Shown here: positions 44,479 to 55,054 of the stretch, in pieces
Layout of the letters: the number at the start of each line of letters is the position of its first letter
Numbering within the stretch: position 1 is the first letter of the stretch
DNA from: Lysinibacillus sp. BPa_S21
GTDB taxonomy: Bacteria; Bacillota; Bacilli; Bacillales_A; Planococcaceae
Assembly: GCF_023337795.1 (NCBI RefSeq)
Contig: NZ_JALIRS010000001.1
Coordinates: forward strand, 558,001-622,000
Direction of reading: 5' to 3'
Length of the DNA: 64,000 nt
The notes under the pieces: model-generated
What the model was told of the DNA's origin: nothing
The model's database searches: none
The model's input: the letters and a program-made list of their open reading frames with translations, nothing else
Position numbers and translations under genes: made by a program

Positions 44479-45930
44479 ATGATGAGGAAATGGATATTCT
44501 TCTGGCTGTTTGTTTTGCTTTTACTAGGGGGTTGCTCTAGCAATGAAAAAAAGGAAAAACAAATAGATGCGAACAAAGATATTACAACAAATGAAACGAA
44601 TAGGGTTGAAGACAACGTAGAAAAGGAACCTGTAGTAGATGCAAAATTAGAGTTTGATGAGGAATCCAAAATAATTGAAAATCTTACTATTCCAACGACC
44701 GAGAAAGAACTTCTCCAGCAAATTGGCGGAATTTTCACAAAAGACGTTCCTTACGAAGAGGAGACAAAACAACGTTGGGGTAATTTTGGCCTTGGGGCTT
44801 ATGAAGGTGAATTGACGGAAAAATTAAGACAGGTTACTAAGATCACTCAAGATTCTACTGTGATTTTCCAAGCTCTTCAGTATTATATTGGCAGTCATGC
44901 ATATGAACGTACCATTACCGAACTAAAAGGATTTACGGTAGATTGGTATGAGCCTTATTTGCCTGAACCAAGCGAAATGGAGGAAAAACAAAATTTTGTT
45001 GACCCTGGCAAAGCCTTGATCCTTCTGGATGCAAGCTCAAGCATGCTGTTAAATGTGGAAGGCAAACAAAAGATGAGCGTTGCCAAAATTGCTGCGACTC
45101 GATTCGCTAATACGATAGGCAACACACATGATGTTTCTTTGATTGTTTATGGTCATGCAGGGACTCAAAACAATGAAGATAAACAATTATCTTGTACTAC
45201 TATTGATGAAGTCTACCCCCTTCAGTCATTTGATCCAGAAAAATTTACTCAAGCAATTGAGGGGGTTCAGGCTAGGGGATGGACGCCAATCGCAAATGCA
45301 ATTAAAGCTGCCCGTGAGAAAATGACAGATTCTAAAGATAATGTCACACTCTATATTATTAGCGATGGAGCTGAGACATGTGGTGGTAACCCAGTTGCAG
45401 AAGCAAAGGCATTTGCCAAAGAAGACGCGAATCGATCTGTGAACATTATCGGATTTAATGTTGATCAAGCTGGGGAGAATTCATTGAAAGAAATAGCTGC
45501 TGCTGGAAATGGTGAATATATATCAGCCAAAACCATCGACGATCTAAATAACTCCATTAAAAAAACATGGGTCCCTTCGTTTATGGAGGTAGCAAGTAAA
45601 TCTAATTCCTTGTTGAAACAGTGGGAGCAAAGCTTTGATGAGATGAAAGACCGAACAAGATTAGCCGATAAGATTTATTATGCCAGCATAAATGAAAAAA
45701 GCCGTTTCTACTCTGCGCTCAATATTATGAGTGCAGAAAAAATGATTACGCCAGAGACATCTAAGAAATTAACAGAACTCATTGAAAATAAAGCAAATCT
45801 TGTTTTAAATGTTCGAAATAAATTAGATAAACAGAAGATGGATGAAAACGAAACTAATCGTCAGCAAATTATCGAACGAGTTAATGAGTGGAGCAATCGA
45901 ATGAATAAGCTACGGGAAAATCAAAAGTAA
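44479..45930 (+). CDS. Lipoprotein with a von Willebrand factor A domain
   Basis: The 483-residue precursor has a signal peptide with lipobox GGC (Cys19). A charged linker and a helical region (80-170) follow, then a vWA domain with a full MIDAS: LLDASSSM (Asp184, two Ser), a Thr in GWTPIANAI and Asp in IISDGAETCGG. The C-terminal 110 residues are a Lys/Glu/Asn-rich helical tail. It should bind a divalent metal and a protein partner at the outer membrane face. Function unknown. Confidence 0.85.
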   Translation: MMRKWIFFWLFVLLLLGGCSSNEKKEKQIDANKDITTNETNRVEDNVEKEPVVDAKLEFDEESKIIENLTIPTTEKELLQQIGGIFTKDVPYEEETKQRWGNFGLGAYEGELTEKLRQVTKITQDSTVIFQALQYYIGSHAYERTITELKGFTVDWYEPYLPEPSEMEEKQNFVDPGKALILLDASSSMLLNVEGKQKMSVAKIAATRFANTIGNTHDVSLIVYGHAGTQNNEDKQLSCTTIDEVYPLQSFDPEKFTQAIEGVQARGWTPIANAIKAAREKMTDSKDNVTLYIISDGAETCGGNPVAEAKAFAKEDANRSVNIIGFNVDQAGENSLKEIAAAGNGEYISAKTIDDLNNSIKKTWVPSFMEVASKSNSLLKQWEQSFDEMKDRTRLADKIYYASINEKSRFYSALNIMSAEKMITPETSKKLTELIENKANLVLNVRNKLDKQKMDENETNRQQIIERVNEWSNRMNKLRENQK

Positions 45931-45986
45931 TTTGGCGTTAATTAAGCGATCAATATTCCAAGATTAATCAAAAAAGGGGAACATCT

Positions 45987-46481
45987 GTGAGAAAAATAAC
46001 CTTATCAAACGGAGAAACGGTTGAAGTTGAATGTTTAAGCTGTGCAATAACAAGTGGACGCATTGAAGCGGATGGAGGAGTAATCATTGAGACTGATTAT
46101 TTTCATGCCCATCAAGATGTTGCTTATCCGATAAAAGGATTAATTATTTTGGCTTCTAAGCGCCATATTACATGTTTTGATGAGCTAAACGCTGAGGAAA
46201 AAATGGATTATATAAACCTTATATCAAAAATCAGAAAGGCTCAAAGGAACGTTTTGGGGATAGAGTATGTTTATTATTTTTATAATGAAGATACGACCCA
46301 TCATTTTCATACTTGGATGGTGCCACGCTATGAATGGATGTACGAATTTGGACGTTCAGTAGAATCGATTAGACCCGTTCTCCTTCATGCAAGGAATAAC
46401 ATGAATAATGAAGAAAATAAGCAAAAAATGATGTGGGCAATAAAGGCATTAGCGGAGGAATTAAAAGGTAACACCCTGTAA
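45987..46481 (+). CDS. HIT-like diadenosine/nucleotide hydrolase
   Basis: The 164-residue protein starts at GTG behind AAGGGG. It has a HIT-like fold with DVAYPIKGLIILASKRHITCFDEL, EDTTHHFHTWMVPRYEW and the His pattern HHFH near residue 108, which matches the HIT triad spacing. HIT proteins hydrolyse nucleotide phosphoramidates or ApnA. It lies between the vWA gene and a bidirectional terminator. Confidence 0.75.
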   Translation: MRKITLSNGETVEVECLSCAITSGRIEADGGVIIETDYFHAHQDVAYPIKGLIILASKRHITCFDELNAEEKMDYINLISKIRKAQRNVLGIEYVYYFYNEDTTHHFHTWMVPRYEWMYEFGRSVESIRPVLLHARNNMNNEENKQKMMWAIKALAEELKGNTL

Positions 46482-46482
46482 C

Positions 46483-46520
46483 AAAAAAATCGCTCCTATG
46501 CATGTGTAGGGCGATTTTTT
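46483..46520. terminator. Bidirectional terminator
   Basis: AAAAAATCGCTCCT pairs with AGGGCGATTTTTT between the convergent HIT and hemolysin III genes. Confidence 0.8.
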
Positions 46521-46529
46521 GTTGAGTTT

Positions 46530-47165
46530 TTATAAGTAAAAATAAACACAAGCATACATCGCACCGCATCCAGCTAACACAAATAGATGCCAAATCGTAT
46601 GATTGTAGGGAAGTGAACGCCAAGCGTAAAAGATAGCTCCAATCGTATAGAAAAGGCCACCTGCTAACAGTAAGGCGAAACCGTTAAAACCTAAGAACAG
46701 ATAGACAGGCTTAATGGCAAAAATAATGAGCCAGCCCATACCGATGTAAAAAATTAATGAAAGCTTCTCGAATCGATTAATAAAAAAGCATTTAAAAATA
46801 ACGCCTAGTATTGCAAGTGACCAAATAATACATAATAAAGTAATACCTAGTGTGCCACCTACCGCTATTAAAAGAAAAGGTGTATACGTTCCTGCAATTA
46901 AAATGTAAATGGAAGAATGGTCAAGAATGGCGAAAAAGTTCTTGTATTTTTCTGGCATACTATGTAGCAGCGTTGACATTAAAAATAAGATAATCACTGA
47001 GGCACCAAAAATAGTAAACGTTGTAATTTGGAGCGCACTTCCGGTTTGTACAGCTGCTAAAATAAGAACAACTAATGCTGGAATACTTGCGATAAATCCA
47101 ATGCCGTGTGTAATGGCATTCCACAATTCTTCCTTCCATGTTTTGTAGTCAAAAGAATCTAACAT
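46530..47165 (-). CDS. trhA: Hemolysin III family membrane protein (TrhA)
   Basis: The start at 47165 follows AAAGGAG. The 211-residue protein has seven membrane helices and the PAQR/hemolysin III motifs NAITHGIGF (helix 1), STLLHSMPEKYKNFFAILDHSSIYILIAGTYTPF and a late His (LPYNHTIWHLFVLAG), which bind zinc in this superfamily. It is the YplQ-type protein; membrane-energy homeostasis has been proposed for TrhA. Its position between dfrA and the DegV/ypmR genes matches B. subtilis gene order. Confidence 0.93.
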   Translation of the reverse strand: MLDSFDYKTWKEELWNAITHGIGFIASIPALVVLILAAVQTGSALQITTFTIFGASVIILFLMSTLLHSMPEKYKNFFAILDHSSIYILIAGTYTPFLLIAVGGTLGITLLCIIWSLAILGVIFKCFFINRFEKLSLIFYIGMGWLIIFAIKPVYLFLGFNGFALLLAGGLFYTIGAIFYAWRSLPYNHTIWHLFVLAGCGAMYACVYFYL

Positions 47166-47439
47166 ATTGAACACTCCTTTCGTGCATACTTTTACTATAC
47201 CCCAATAATTTTCATCCTGGTATTTACATTTGTCATGTTTTTAGTATCAAAACTGTCATATAAATGTTGAAATGCCTGAGGGACATTGTTAGACAAGGAT
47301 TCGACAAAACGCTATAGTATCCAAGGTAGCACGTACAAAATGGACTGATACGTGCGAAATCTGATGACAAATGTCATGTTTACATAATGATTCATTAGTC
47401 TATATAATAAATTTTAATGAAGTAAAAGGATGTGTCGAA

Positions 47440-48282
47440 GTGGGACGAATTCATATAGTAACGGACTCAACTTGTGATTTAACAAAAGAAGAAGTAGCGC
47501 AGCATGGTATACATATTGTGCCTTTAACGATTCAAATTGACGATAAAACTTATATAGATGGTGTTGATTTAGAACCACAACCTTTTTTAGGTTTAATGAA
47601 AAATGCTAAAAATTTACCAAAAAGCTCACAGCCAGCCCCGGGGAAATTTAAAGAATTATACGACGAGCTAGGTAAAGATGGAGATCGAATTATTTCTATT
47701 CATATGACTGGTGGTATGAGTGGAACAGTGGAGTCAGCTCGTCAGGCAGCGCAAATGACGGACTCTGATGTTACGGTAATTGATTCACGTTTCATTGCCA
47801 TCGGTTTAGCTATTCAAATACGTGAAGCGATTAAAATGCGCGATGCAGGTGCTACAGTTGAAGCAATTGTTGAACGTCTTGAGAAAGTGCGCGAAAATAC
47901 GTATTTGTATGTGATTGTTGATACACTTGAAAATCTTATTAAAGGTGGACGAATTGGGAAAGGTACAGGTTTTATCGGATCTTTGCTAAACATAAAAGTA
48001 ATTGCAAACTTAGAAGGTGGCGCTTACAATCCTGTATCTAAAGTACGCAGCCATAAACAAGTGGTGAACTACTTATTTAAACAATTCCAAGCAGACACTG
48101 CTGGAAAAACAGTAAAATCAGTTGGGATTTCTCACGCAGAGGGTCTAACAACGATGGGTGGACCATTAAAAGAATTAATTGAAGGAACAGGTTTTAATGA
48201 TGTAGAAATTGCCTTTACTTCACCAATCATCTCGACACATACTGGCCCAGGCGCAATTGGTTTTATTTATTTTGCAGAATAA
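47440..48282 (+). CDS. DegV family fatty acid-binding protein
   Basis: The GTG at 47440 follows AAAGGATG and gives the standard 280 residues. It has IVTDSTCDLTKEE at the start, SQPAPGKFKELYDEL, SIHMTGGMSGTVESARQA and the IVDTLENLIKGGRIGK motif. DegV proteins bind fatty acids and in Firmicutes can act as FakB subunits for the fatty acid kinase FakA. It is transcribed alone and ends at a terminator. Confidence 0.93.
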   Translation: MGRIHIVTDSTCDLTKEEVAQHGIHIVPLTIQIDDKTYIDGVDLEPQPFLGLMKNAKNLPKSSQPAPGKFKELYDELGKDGDRIISIHMTGGMSGTVESARQAAQMTDSDVTVIDSRFIAIGLAIQIREAIKMRDAGATVEAIVERLEKVRENTYLYVIVDTLENLIKGGRIGKGTGFIGSLLNIKVIANLEGGAYNPVSKVRSHKQVVNYLFKQFQADTAGKTVKSVGISHAEGLTTMGGPLKELIEGTGFNDVEIAFTSPIISTHTGPGAIGFIYFAE

Positions 48283-48290
48283 TATATAAG

Positions 48291-48324
48291 AGCTACTACA
48301 TAAATAATTGTAGTGGCTTTTTTC
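48291..48324 (+). terminator. Rho-independent terminator
   Basis: AGCTACTAC pairs with GTAGTGGCT around a 10-base loop, followed by TTTTTT. Confidence 0.8.
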
Positions 48325-48445
48325 ATGTAATTGTTGAAAAGTGCATGTTAAACCATATTTTTACTCAATACTTAGGTATAGTCACTTTTCATTGCAGCAT
48401 GAACTATTCTATAATAGAAGTAAGTAAATGATGGAAGGTGGTCAA

Positions 48446-49378
48446 ATGAACATTTGGCGAATGATAGTTTTGTCATGTTTGACCGTCTTTGTACTTAGTG
48501 GTTGTACAATATCAATAGATGAACCGAATCCGCAAGCAGAACCAGAAGGGGAGCACGCAGGGACGGAGCAAGATATGAAACAGGATGAGCAACAAACAGA
48601 AAATGAGGAAAAAACCTCAAAGAATGTATTGACGCAAATTTTTGAACATTTTTTTGAGCCATCACCAGAGGATTTACGGAAAATTGATGATAATAACGCA
48701 AAGCAACTACATTACTTAGCACTCGGAGATTCTTTAACAGCCGGTGTAGGTGATGAGTATAGTAAAGACGGTTATGTTGGAAGATTAGCAGATTCGTTAA
48801 TAGCTTGGCCCTCGATTTCCGATGTTGAAGTCGATAATCGAGGAAAAAGAGGAAGACGTAGTGATCAGCTATTAAAATTAGTGGAAAAAGGGCATTATGA
48901 TGAAGAGTTGCAAAAAGCACAGCTCATTTCAATTACAATGGGTGGAAATGATGTCATGAAGATTGTCAAACACGATCTGTTTAATTTGAAAAAGGATGCT
49001 TTTGATAAAGAATTAAAAGCATATAAAAAGCGTTATAGTAAAATTATTGAAGGCATACGAGAGAAAAATCCAACAGTGCCATTATTACTTATCGGTTTTT
49101 ATAATCCATTCTCAATTGTGACAAATGAAGCGAATGAATTTGATACGATTATTACGGAATGGAATAAAGTCATTGAAGACATAGCAAAAAAAGATCAAAA
49201 TGCGTGCTATGTCTCAGTGGAGGACCTGTTTGATTCAAATAAAGAGCTCGTTTATCATACTGATTTCTTCCATCCAAATGCAAAAGGTTATGAAAAAATG
49301 AATTATCGAATTTTAAAAGCAATGGAGAAGTGTAACATGGAACAAAAGATCAACAAGGAAATAGGCTTCGAGGAGTGA
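48446..49378 (+). CDS. SGNH/GDSL hydrolase lipoprotein (YpmR-like)
   Basis: The ATG at 48446 follows GGAAGGTGG. The 310-residue precursor has lipobox LSGC, a Glu/Gln-rich linker, then an SGNH domain: GDSLTAG (block I Ser), a Gly in block II, GGNDVM (block III Asn) and DFFHPNAKGY (block V Asp and His). It should be a membrane-anchored lipase or esterase outside the cell. It matches B. subtilis YpmR in layout and is followed by ypmS- and msr-like genes in the same order. Confidence 0.9.
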   Translation: MNIWRMIVLSCLTVFVLSGCTISIDEPNPQAEPEGEHAGTEQDMKQDEQQTENEEKTSKNVLTQIFEHFFEPSPEDLRKIDDNNAKQLHYLALGDSLTAGVGDEYSKDGYVGRLADSLIAWPSISDVEVDNRGKRGRRSDQLLKLVEKGHYDEELQKAQLISITMGGNDVMKIVKHDLFNLKKDAFDKELKAYKKRYSKIIEGIREKNPTVPLLLIGFYNPFSIVTNEANEFDTIITEWNKVIEDIAKKDQNACYVSVEDLFDSNKELVYHTDFFHPNAKGYEKMNYRILKAMEKCNMEQKINKEIGFEE

Positions 49379-49382
49379 CGAA

Positions 49383-49958
49383 ATGAATAAATGGAAATTT
49401 GCTTTTTTTGCCTTTGCGGGCACAGTGCTTTTTGCAATCCTCCTCGTCGTCTTTTTAGTAACTAGACCAATAGAAGGTGTAAATGTAGCGGAGAGTTCAA
49501 AAGGTGAAAGTGAAGTAAAAGGAAATGTACTCGTTGTGCAAACAACAACGAAGGAATTAGAATCTATAACGAAGAAATATTTGAAAGATGCCGGATCACC
49601 CTTACCGTTGGATTTTACAATTGGTGATGATATTCAATTAAAAAGCACATTAAAGGTTTTCTATACTGAAATTGATATTTCTATGAACTTCGATCCGATA
49701 GTGGATGACAAAGGGAATATTATTTTAAAACAGACGGGAATGAATGTTGGACTGTTAAATATTCCGCCTGAGACAACTATGAAAATTATGCGGGACACAG
49801 TGGATTTCCCATCTTGGATTTCAGTAAATCCAAGTAAGGCGGAAATTTATATTGACTTATCCCGCATTAACATTGCTTCAGGATCCCGGATTAAAGCAAA
49901 AGAATTAGACTTGCCTAAGGATAAGATTTTACTGGAAGTTATTGTTCCTGGAGAATAA
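49383..49958 (+). CDS. YpmS family protein (DUF2140)
   Basis: The 191-residue protein has an N-terminal membrane helix (about 5-26) and an outer beta-rich domain with PLPLDFTIGDDIQLKSTLKVF, GLLNIPPETTMKIM and DLPKDKILLEVIVPGE, as in YpmS. It starts 4 bp after the SGNH gene, so the two are co-transcribed. YpmR and YpmS are repeatedly paired, which suggests a shared role at the cell envelope; this remains inference. Confidence 0.85.
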   Translation: MNKWKFAFFAFAGTVLFAILLVVFLVTRPIEGVNVAESSKGESEVKGNVLVVQTTTKELESITKKYLKDAGSPLPLDFTIGDDIQLKSTLKVFYTEIDISMNFDPIVDDKGNIILKQTGMNVGLLNIPPETTMKIMRDTVDFPSWISVNPSKAEIYIDLSRINIASGSRIKAKELDLPKDKILLEVIVPGE

Positions 49959-49970
49959 GGAGTGGGATGA

Positions 49971-50926
<956 letters not shown>

Positions 50927-50965
50927 TAAAAACTCCTAGCAGAATGTACCTTGCTAGGAGTTTTT
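50927..50965 (+). terminator. Rho-independent terminator after msrB
   Basis: AAAACTCCTAGCA pairs with TGCTAGGAGTTTT around a 9-base loop, followed by T. Confidence 0.85.
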
Positions 50966-51059
50966 GTATGGTATGGTATAAAATACCAAAAACATCATCG
51001 CTTGAGGACGTTTTTCTTACTAATATGATAAAATCGTAACGCTCATATTTTTATTTACT

Positions 51060-51263
51060 TTATTTTTCTCTTTTCGACTGAATATATTTTTGTGTATGAA
51101 GTCCGGCGACAAATGCACTATAAACTGTTATAAAATAATAAAGATTTACCCTTAGTTTGCTAATCTGCAAATCAGGATTATTTATATTCAGGTAAGTATA
51201 GATCGTAAAAAGAATTGAAGCAATTGATAACAAAATAAATTGCATTTTTAACGATTTAAACAT
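51060..51263 (-). CDS. Small two-helix membrane protein
   Basis: The ATG at 51263 follows GAGGTGG. The 67-residue protein has two hydrophobic segments (about 6-26 and 42-57) and a basic tail (TQKYIQSKREK). Function unknown. Confidence 0.6.
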   Translation of the reverse strand: MFKSLKMQFILLSIASILFTIYTYLNINNPDLQISKLRVNLYYFITVYSAFVAGLHTQKYIQSKREK

Positions 51264-51390
51264 GTAATCCACCTCATTAAGAAAACTTAAATCACCAAAG
51301 TATAGGAGTAATGATTCGGTTTAAAGTATTTATTTAAACAAAGTGACGGGAAGGTCCAACGAAGCTACAGATAAAAAATTAGGCATACTC
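51264..51390. repeat. Possible remnant of a 21-bp repeat array
   Basis: Around 51340-51375 GTGACGGGAAGGTCCAACG followed by AAGCTACAGATA matches two degenerate units of the array 2 type. Confidence 0.35.
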
Positions 51391-51573
51391 TTACAATGGC
51401 TTTATCTCAACATGCCAAAAAACTTCCTTTAAATTTTTCCTTTTACCCGGCATTCCAAATTTATAGTTTGAACTAATCCATTTTTTCTCGCTCTGAAAAT
51501 CTCGAGGGCGAATTTCTTCTTAAGGGATATACACCATTAATTTTTTAAAGTAATGATTTAAATTAATGTACAT
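51391..51573 (-). pseudogene. Small gene interrupted by an in-frame stop
   Basis: A 61-codon frame opens with ATG behind AAAGGAGAGG. It reads 17 codons (MYINLNHYFKKLMVYIP), meets TAA at 51520-51522, and continues in the same frame with EEIRPRDFQSEKKWISS, KFGMPGKRKNLKEVFWHVEIKPL and a final stop. The continuity on both sides of the stop suggests a nonsense mutation in a real small gene; stop read-through is the less likely alternative. Family unknown. Confidence 0.5.
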
Positions 51574-51966
51574 TGTCCTCTCCTTTAGATATTATGATCT
51601 CCAGTGATGAATTATAATAAAATACTAGAATAAGATTACGTAAACTATGGATTGTTCAGCATAATGCCATTCACATGGACAAAATCATTTGCTTCAGCAT
51701 TACTATATTCAAATGTTAATGCAATTCTCCATACCATAGTTGAGATAATGGTGGTCGTCGTTTCTTAAGTATACATAAAAATTGATTTGTTTCATTTCTT
51801 AGATAAAAATTTCATAGTAATCTTTTGTGATAAAGGACCAAGCATCGTTTGAAAATTGTTCCTCGGTTTAAAGTAGACGGGAATAATTAATAGATAAATT
51901 TTATGACGGTGAAGTTATTTTTTGATAAACTAGCGGAAAGCAGAAAGTAAAGAGGGGATTTCTAGT
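51574..51966. other. AT-rich intergenic region
   Basis: No intact gene is seen. The right end holds the AGAGGGGA ribosome site of the YozE-like gene. Confidence 0.4.
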
Positions 51967-52185
51967 ATGAAAAAGAGCTTTTATTTGTATGTACTATCAT
52001 TTAGAGGTGGGGATTGGTCAGATCCAAAGGTACGGTTTGCGGAGGAAATGTTCAATGAGCATAATTTTCCGAAGCAGAGCTCAGACTTTGATGAGCTTTC
52101 TTCCTATATTGAATCATATGCCACAGATAACTTAAAAACGGAAGTATTTGATGAGTTGTGGGCATTATATGTAGATCATGCATGA
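51967..52185 (+). CDS. YozE family protein (DUF1250)
   Basis: The 72-residue protein follows the YozE pattern: [12 protein letters not shown] at the start, [27 protein letters not shown] in the middle, and FDELWALYV at the end. YozE has a small SAM-like helical fold of unknown function. AGAGGGGAT precedes the ATG. It lies upstream of deoD with a gap of 113 bp. Confidence 0.85.
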   Translation: MKKSFYLYVLSFRGGDWSDPKVRFAEEMFNEHNFPKQSSDFDELSSYIESYATDNLKTEVFDELWALYVDHA

Positions 52186-52298
52186 TATAAGTTTAAACAA
52201 TATAATTTATTTCGAGTTGCTAGACGTCTAGCATTGCGAAAAGATGAGAAACAAAGTATTATTTATAGTGATAACTGACAGAAAAGAGGGATTGCAGT

Positions 52299-53006
52299 AT
52301 GAGTATTCATATTAATGCAAAAAAAGGCGAAATCGCTGATACAATTTTACTTCCAGGAGATCCATTACGTGCTAAGTACATCGCTGAAACGTTTTTAGAA
52401 GATGTTACTTGCTATAACGAAGTTCGTAATATGTTTGGTTATACAGGTACGTATAAAGGTAAACGTATTTCTGTACAAGGTACTGGTATGGGTGTACCTT
52501 CAATCTCGATTTACGCTACAGAATTAATGCAAGAATATGATGTACAAAAATTAATCCGCGTGGGTACTTGTGGTGCAATTCAAAAAGATGTAAAAGTTCG
52601 TGACGTAATTTTAGCGCAAGCAGCAACATCTGATACACGTATGAACCAAATCATTTGGGGCAGCGCTATCGACTTCGCGCCAATCTCTGACTTTGATTTA
52701 TTATTAAAAGCATACAATGCAGGTAAAGAAGCTGGTTTAAACTTACAAGTGGGTAATATCTTCACAGCAGATATGTTCTATTCTGATGAGCACCAAAATG
52801 AAAAACTAGCTCAATACGGCGTACTTGCTGTAGAAATGGAATCAGCAGCACTTTACACATTAGCAGCAAAACACGGCCGTAAAGCACTTTCTATCCTAAC
52901 AGTAAGTGACCACATTCTAACTGGTGAAGTAACATCAGCAGAAGAACGCCAAACTACATTTAACGACATGATCGTTGTTGCACTTGAAGCGGCTATCCAA
53001 GAGTAG
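52299..53006 (+). CDS. deoD: Purine nucleoside phosphorylase DeoD
   Basis: The 235-residue enzyme is the hexameric DeoD type. It has [19 protein letters not shown], the phosphate-binding Arg in [28 protein letters not shown] and VSDHILTGE with the catalytic Asp. It phosphorolyses adenosine, inosine and guanosine for salvage. AGAGGGAT precedes the ATG. The codon use looks highly adapted compared with nearby accessory genes. Confidence 0.97.
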   Translation: MSIHINAKKGEIADTILLPGDPLRAKYIAETFLEDVTCYNEVRNMFGYTGTYKGKRISVQGTGMGVPSISIYATELMQEYDVQKLIRVGTCGAIQKDVKVRDVILAQAATSDTRMNQIIWGSAIDFAPISDFDLLLKAYNAGKEAGLNLQVGNIFTADMFYSDEHQNEKLAQYGVLAVEMESAALYTLAAKHGRKALSILTVSDHILTGEVTSAEERQTTFNDMIVVALEAAIQE

Positions 53007-53073
53007 TCTAATCAAGAGTATATAGTTTGGAATAAAGTTCAAAGGGACTAACCCTTAAATTCTTATATTAATT

Positions 53074-53118
53074 GCCTATTAGGTGACTGAGTACCTCAGA
53101 GCCTAATGGGCATTTTTA
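53074..53118 (+). terminator. Rho-independent terminator after deoD
   Basis: GCCTATTAGG pairs with CCTAATGGGC around an 18-base loop, followed by TTTTT. Confidence 0.7.
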
Positions 53119-53255
53119 TTTACTAAAAATCATCGAAAAGGAAACTTGATGGAGCTTTTTGGTCTTCTGATATGTATGAAGCGAATATGTGACGTAAGCC
53201 GTGAACCTATATCAGCCCTTTGTCTACCCATGCGGTCAAGGTTGTTAGGTATCAT

Positions 53256-53618
53256 TTAATCCTTGTCTATTATGATACTGTAGGAAATATTGAGTCTAGA
53301 AGTAACCCAAGCCTCAAAAATTTCATCTATTTTCTTTTTAATTTCTTCAGTGTGCATATTCTCATCAATACCTAATTCTTCAAAAGTAAAAATTTCTTGT
53401 ATTCTATCTTCATATTTAGTATTAACCGCAAAAGTGACAGTTTTACTCATAAGAGTATCTCCTAGTTCCATTCCACCGCCTGGAAGCCCCCAATCATCTG
53501 TATCTGAACGTAATTGCAATAGTATTTCATTTTTTTCATTTAAAACAATGATCGCTGAGCCTGGTGCAATAATAGGACTTGTTCCAACATATCGGCGTAA
53601 AGATTTTATATAATTCAT
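53256..53618 (-). CDS. Chimeric ORF: Nudix N-terminus joined to a small non-Nudix protein
   Basis: Residues 1-56 match the start of a Nudix hydrolase (PGSAIIVLNEKNEILLQLRSDTDDWGLPGGGMELGDTL), but the REXXEE part of the Nudix box and the rest are missing. Residues 57-120 (MSKTVTFAVNTKYEDRIQEIF through DKD) look like a separate small protein with a DUF7167-like pattern. It would start at ATG 53450 behind AGGAGATACTCTT, a good ribosome site. So the functional gene may be 53256-53450 (64 residues), with the Nudix part a truncated remnant. The full frame starts behind AGGAGG. Confidence 0.6.
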   Translation of the reverse strand: MNYIKSLRRYVGTSPIIAPGSAIIVLNEKNEILLQLRSDTDDWGLPGGGMELGDTLMSKTVTFAVNTKYEDRIQEIFTFEELGIDENMHTEEIKKKIDEIFEAWVTSRLNISYSIIIDKD

Positions 53619-53932
53619 ATTTCCTCCTTTATGTAGCCATATTTCTGTTCTTTTAAATGGAAAATTTTATCTTTAAAGAATCATAACATAGTTGAGTAGA
53701 TTTTAGTTACAAGCAATGGTAATAAGCTACTAAAAGCATGTAACGAGCCTGCTAGCGTTGATAGGGGAGTAAAGGAATTAAGTCTGAAAGAACGTAACCA
53801 TCATTAGAAAACCTTTTTACAAACGTAATATGCGATGATACTATATATTAGGCGATAATTTCAAACGGAGAGAATCCTTTCCTAGTTTAGAAGTTTCGTT
53901 AATTTAGAACGACAGAAGGTATAGTAAATATC
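53619..53932. other. Intergenic region without features
   Basis: No gene, hairpin or repeat was seen between the divergent chimeric ORF and the transporter gene. Confidence 0.4.
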
Positions 53933-54820
53933 GTGACAAATCTAATGTATGTATTTTGTTTAATCGTATGGGGACTTAATTTTATTGCAGTGAAAATTCA
54001 AGGGACGCCAGTAAGCTTAGAATTATCCTTGACCTATCGACTAGTTATTACTGCATTTTTATTTATTGCACTAGTATTGTTTCTTAAGCCAAAAGGGATG
54101 CCTACACGTAAAGATATACCTTTCATCATTGTGTTTGGTGTCTGTAACTTTGCTTTAAGTTACTTATGCTTATACTACGCAACAATATTAAGCTCAGCAG
54201 CAATTGTTACATTAATCTTTTCATTAAAAGTGATCCTGACGCCGCTAGCACTTCGTATTTTCTTAAAAGAGCAACTACATCCTCGTGTTTTGTTTGGAGG
54301 AGTGTTAGGAGTGTTTGGAGTTTGTGTTCTCATTTATCCTTCTTTAAGTAGTTTTTCTAGCTTAGCTGTTGTAAAAGGCATTATGATTGCTCTTTTAGGT
54401 ACAGTTCTAACAGCTATTGGTGATGTTAGTTCTGCAAGAAACGCCAACGTAAAGATTGACCCTATTTATTCGAATGCTATTGGTTTTACTGTGGGAAGTA
54501 TTTTAATGGCAATCATTGTCTTGTTACAAGGGCAAAACGTCATTATTCCTACATCAATAACATACATATCAGCTTTATTGTACTTAACATTGATTGCATC
54601 TTTCCTAGCGTGGCTATTTTATTTAAAGCTTGTTGAACGAATAGGTGCCGCAAGAAGCGGGTACATGGTAGCTTTGTTCCCAGTAATTGGAGGGGTAGCT
54701 TCTGTTCTAATTGGAGAATCACCGCTTTCAATCTATTTGATCATAGGATGTCTATCTAGCTGTATAGGTGCAGCTATAGCTTTAGGATTTAGAATACCGC
54801 GCAGAATTACACAAACTTAA
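53933..54820 (+). CDS. EamA/DMT family transporter
   Basis: The 295-residue protein has ten membrane helices in two EamA halves. The first runs from MYVFCLIVWGLNFIAVK; the second from IMIALLGTVLTAIGDVSSARNA to IYLIIGCLSSCIGAAIALG. RLVITAFLFIALVLFL and IGAARSGYMVALFPVIGGVASVLIGE are typical. It probably exports a small metabolite; the substrate is unknown. The GTG start has no strong ribosome site, so the start is tentative. Confidence 0.88.
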   Translation: MTNLMYVFCLIVWGLNFIAVKIQGTPVSLELSLTYRLVITAFLFIALVLFLKPKGMPTRKDIPFIIVFGVCNFALSYLCLYYATILSSAAIVTLIFSLKVILTPLALRIFLKEQLHPRVLFGGVLGVFGVCVLIYPSLSSFSSLAVVKGIMIALLGTVLTAIGDVSSARNANVKIDPIYSNAIGFTVGSILMAIIVLLQGQNVIIPTSITYISALLYLTLIASFLAWLFYLKLVERIGAARSGYMVALFPVIGGVASVLIGESPLSIYLIIGCLSSCIGAAIALGFRIPRRITQT

Positions 54821-54835
54821 ATTTATTACAGTATG

Positions 54836-54865
54836 CCACTCAGTTTAAATTGGGTGGTTTTTTGT
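54836..54865 (+). terminator. Rho-independent terminator
   Basis: CCACTCAG pairs with TTGGGTGG (wobbles) around TTTAAA, followed by TTTTTT. Confidence 0.7.
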
Positions 54866-55054
54866 ATATGGAATTTCATTATCTGTGAGGACAAAGTTCG
54901 GGGTTAACCTCTAGTGCCGCGACAGCTAAAGATTAACAAAACTCAGGCTTTTTCTAGGAAAAAACATGGGATTTGAATAGTGAATGGAAATATCCTCCTG
55001 TAATAAGATATTATTAATCTAAAAGACACTTCTAAGATTTAGGGGGATAACATT

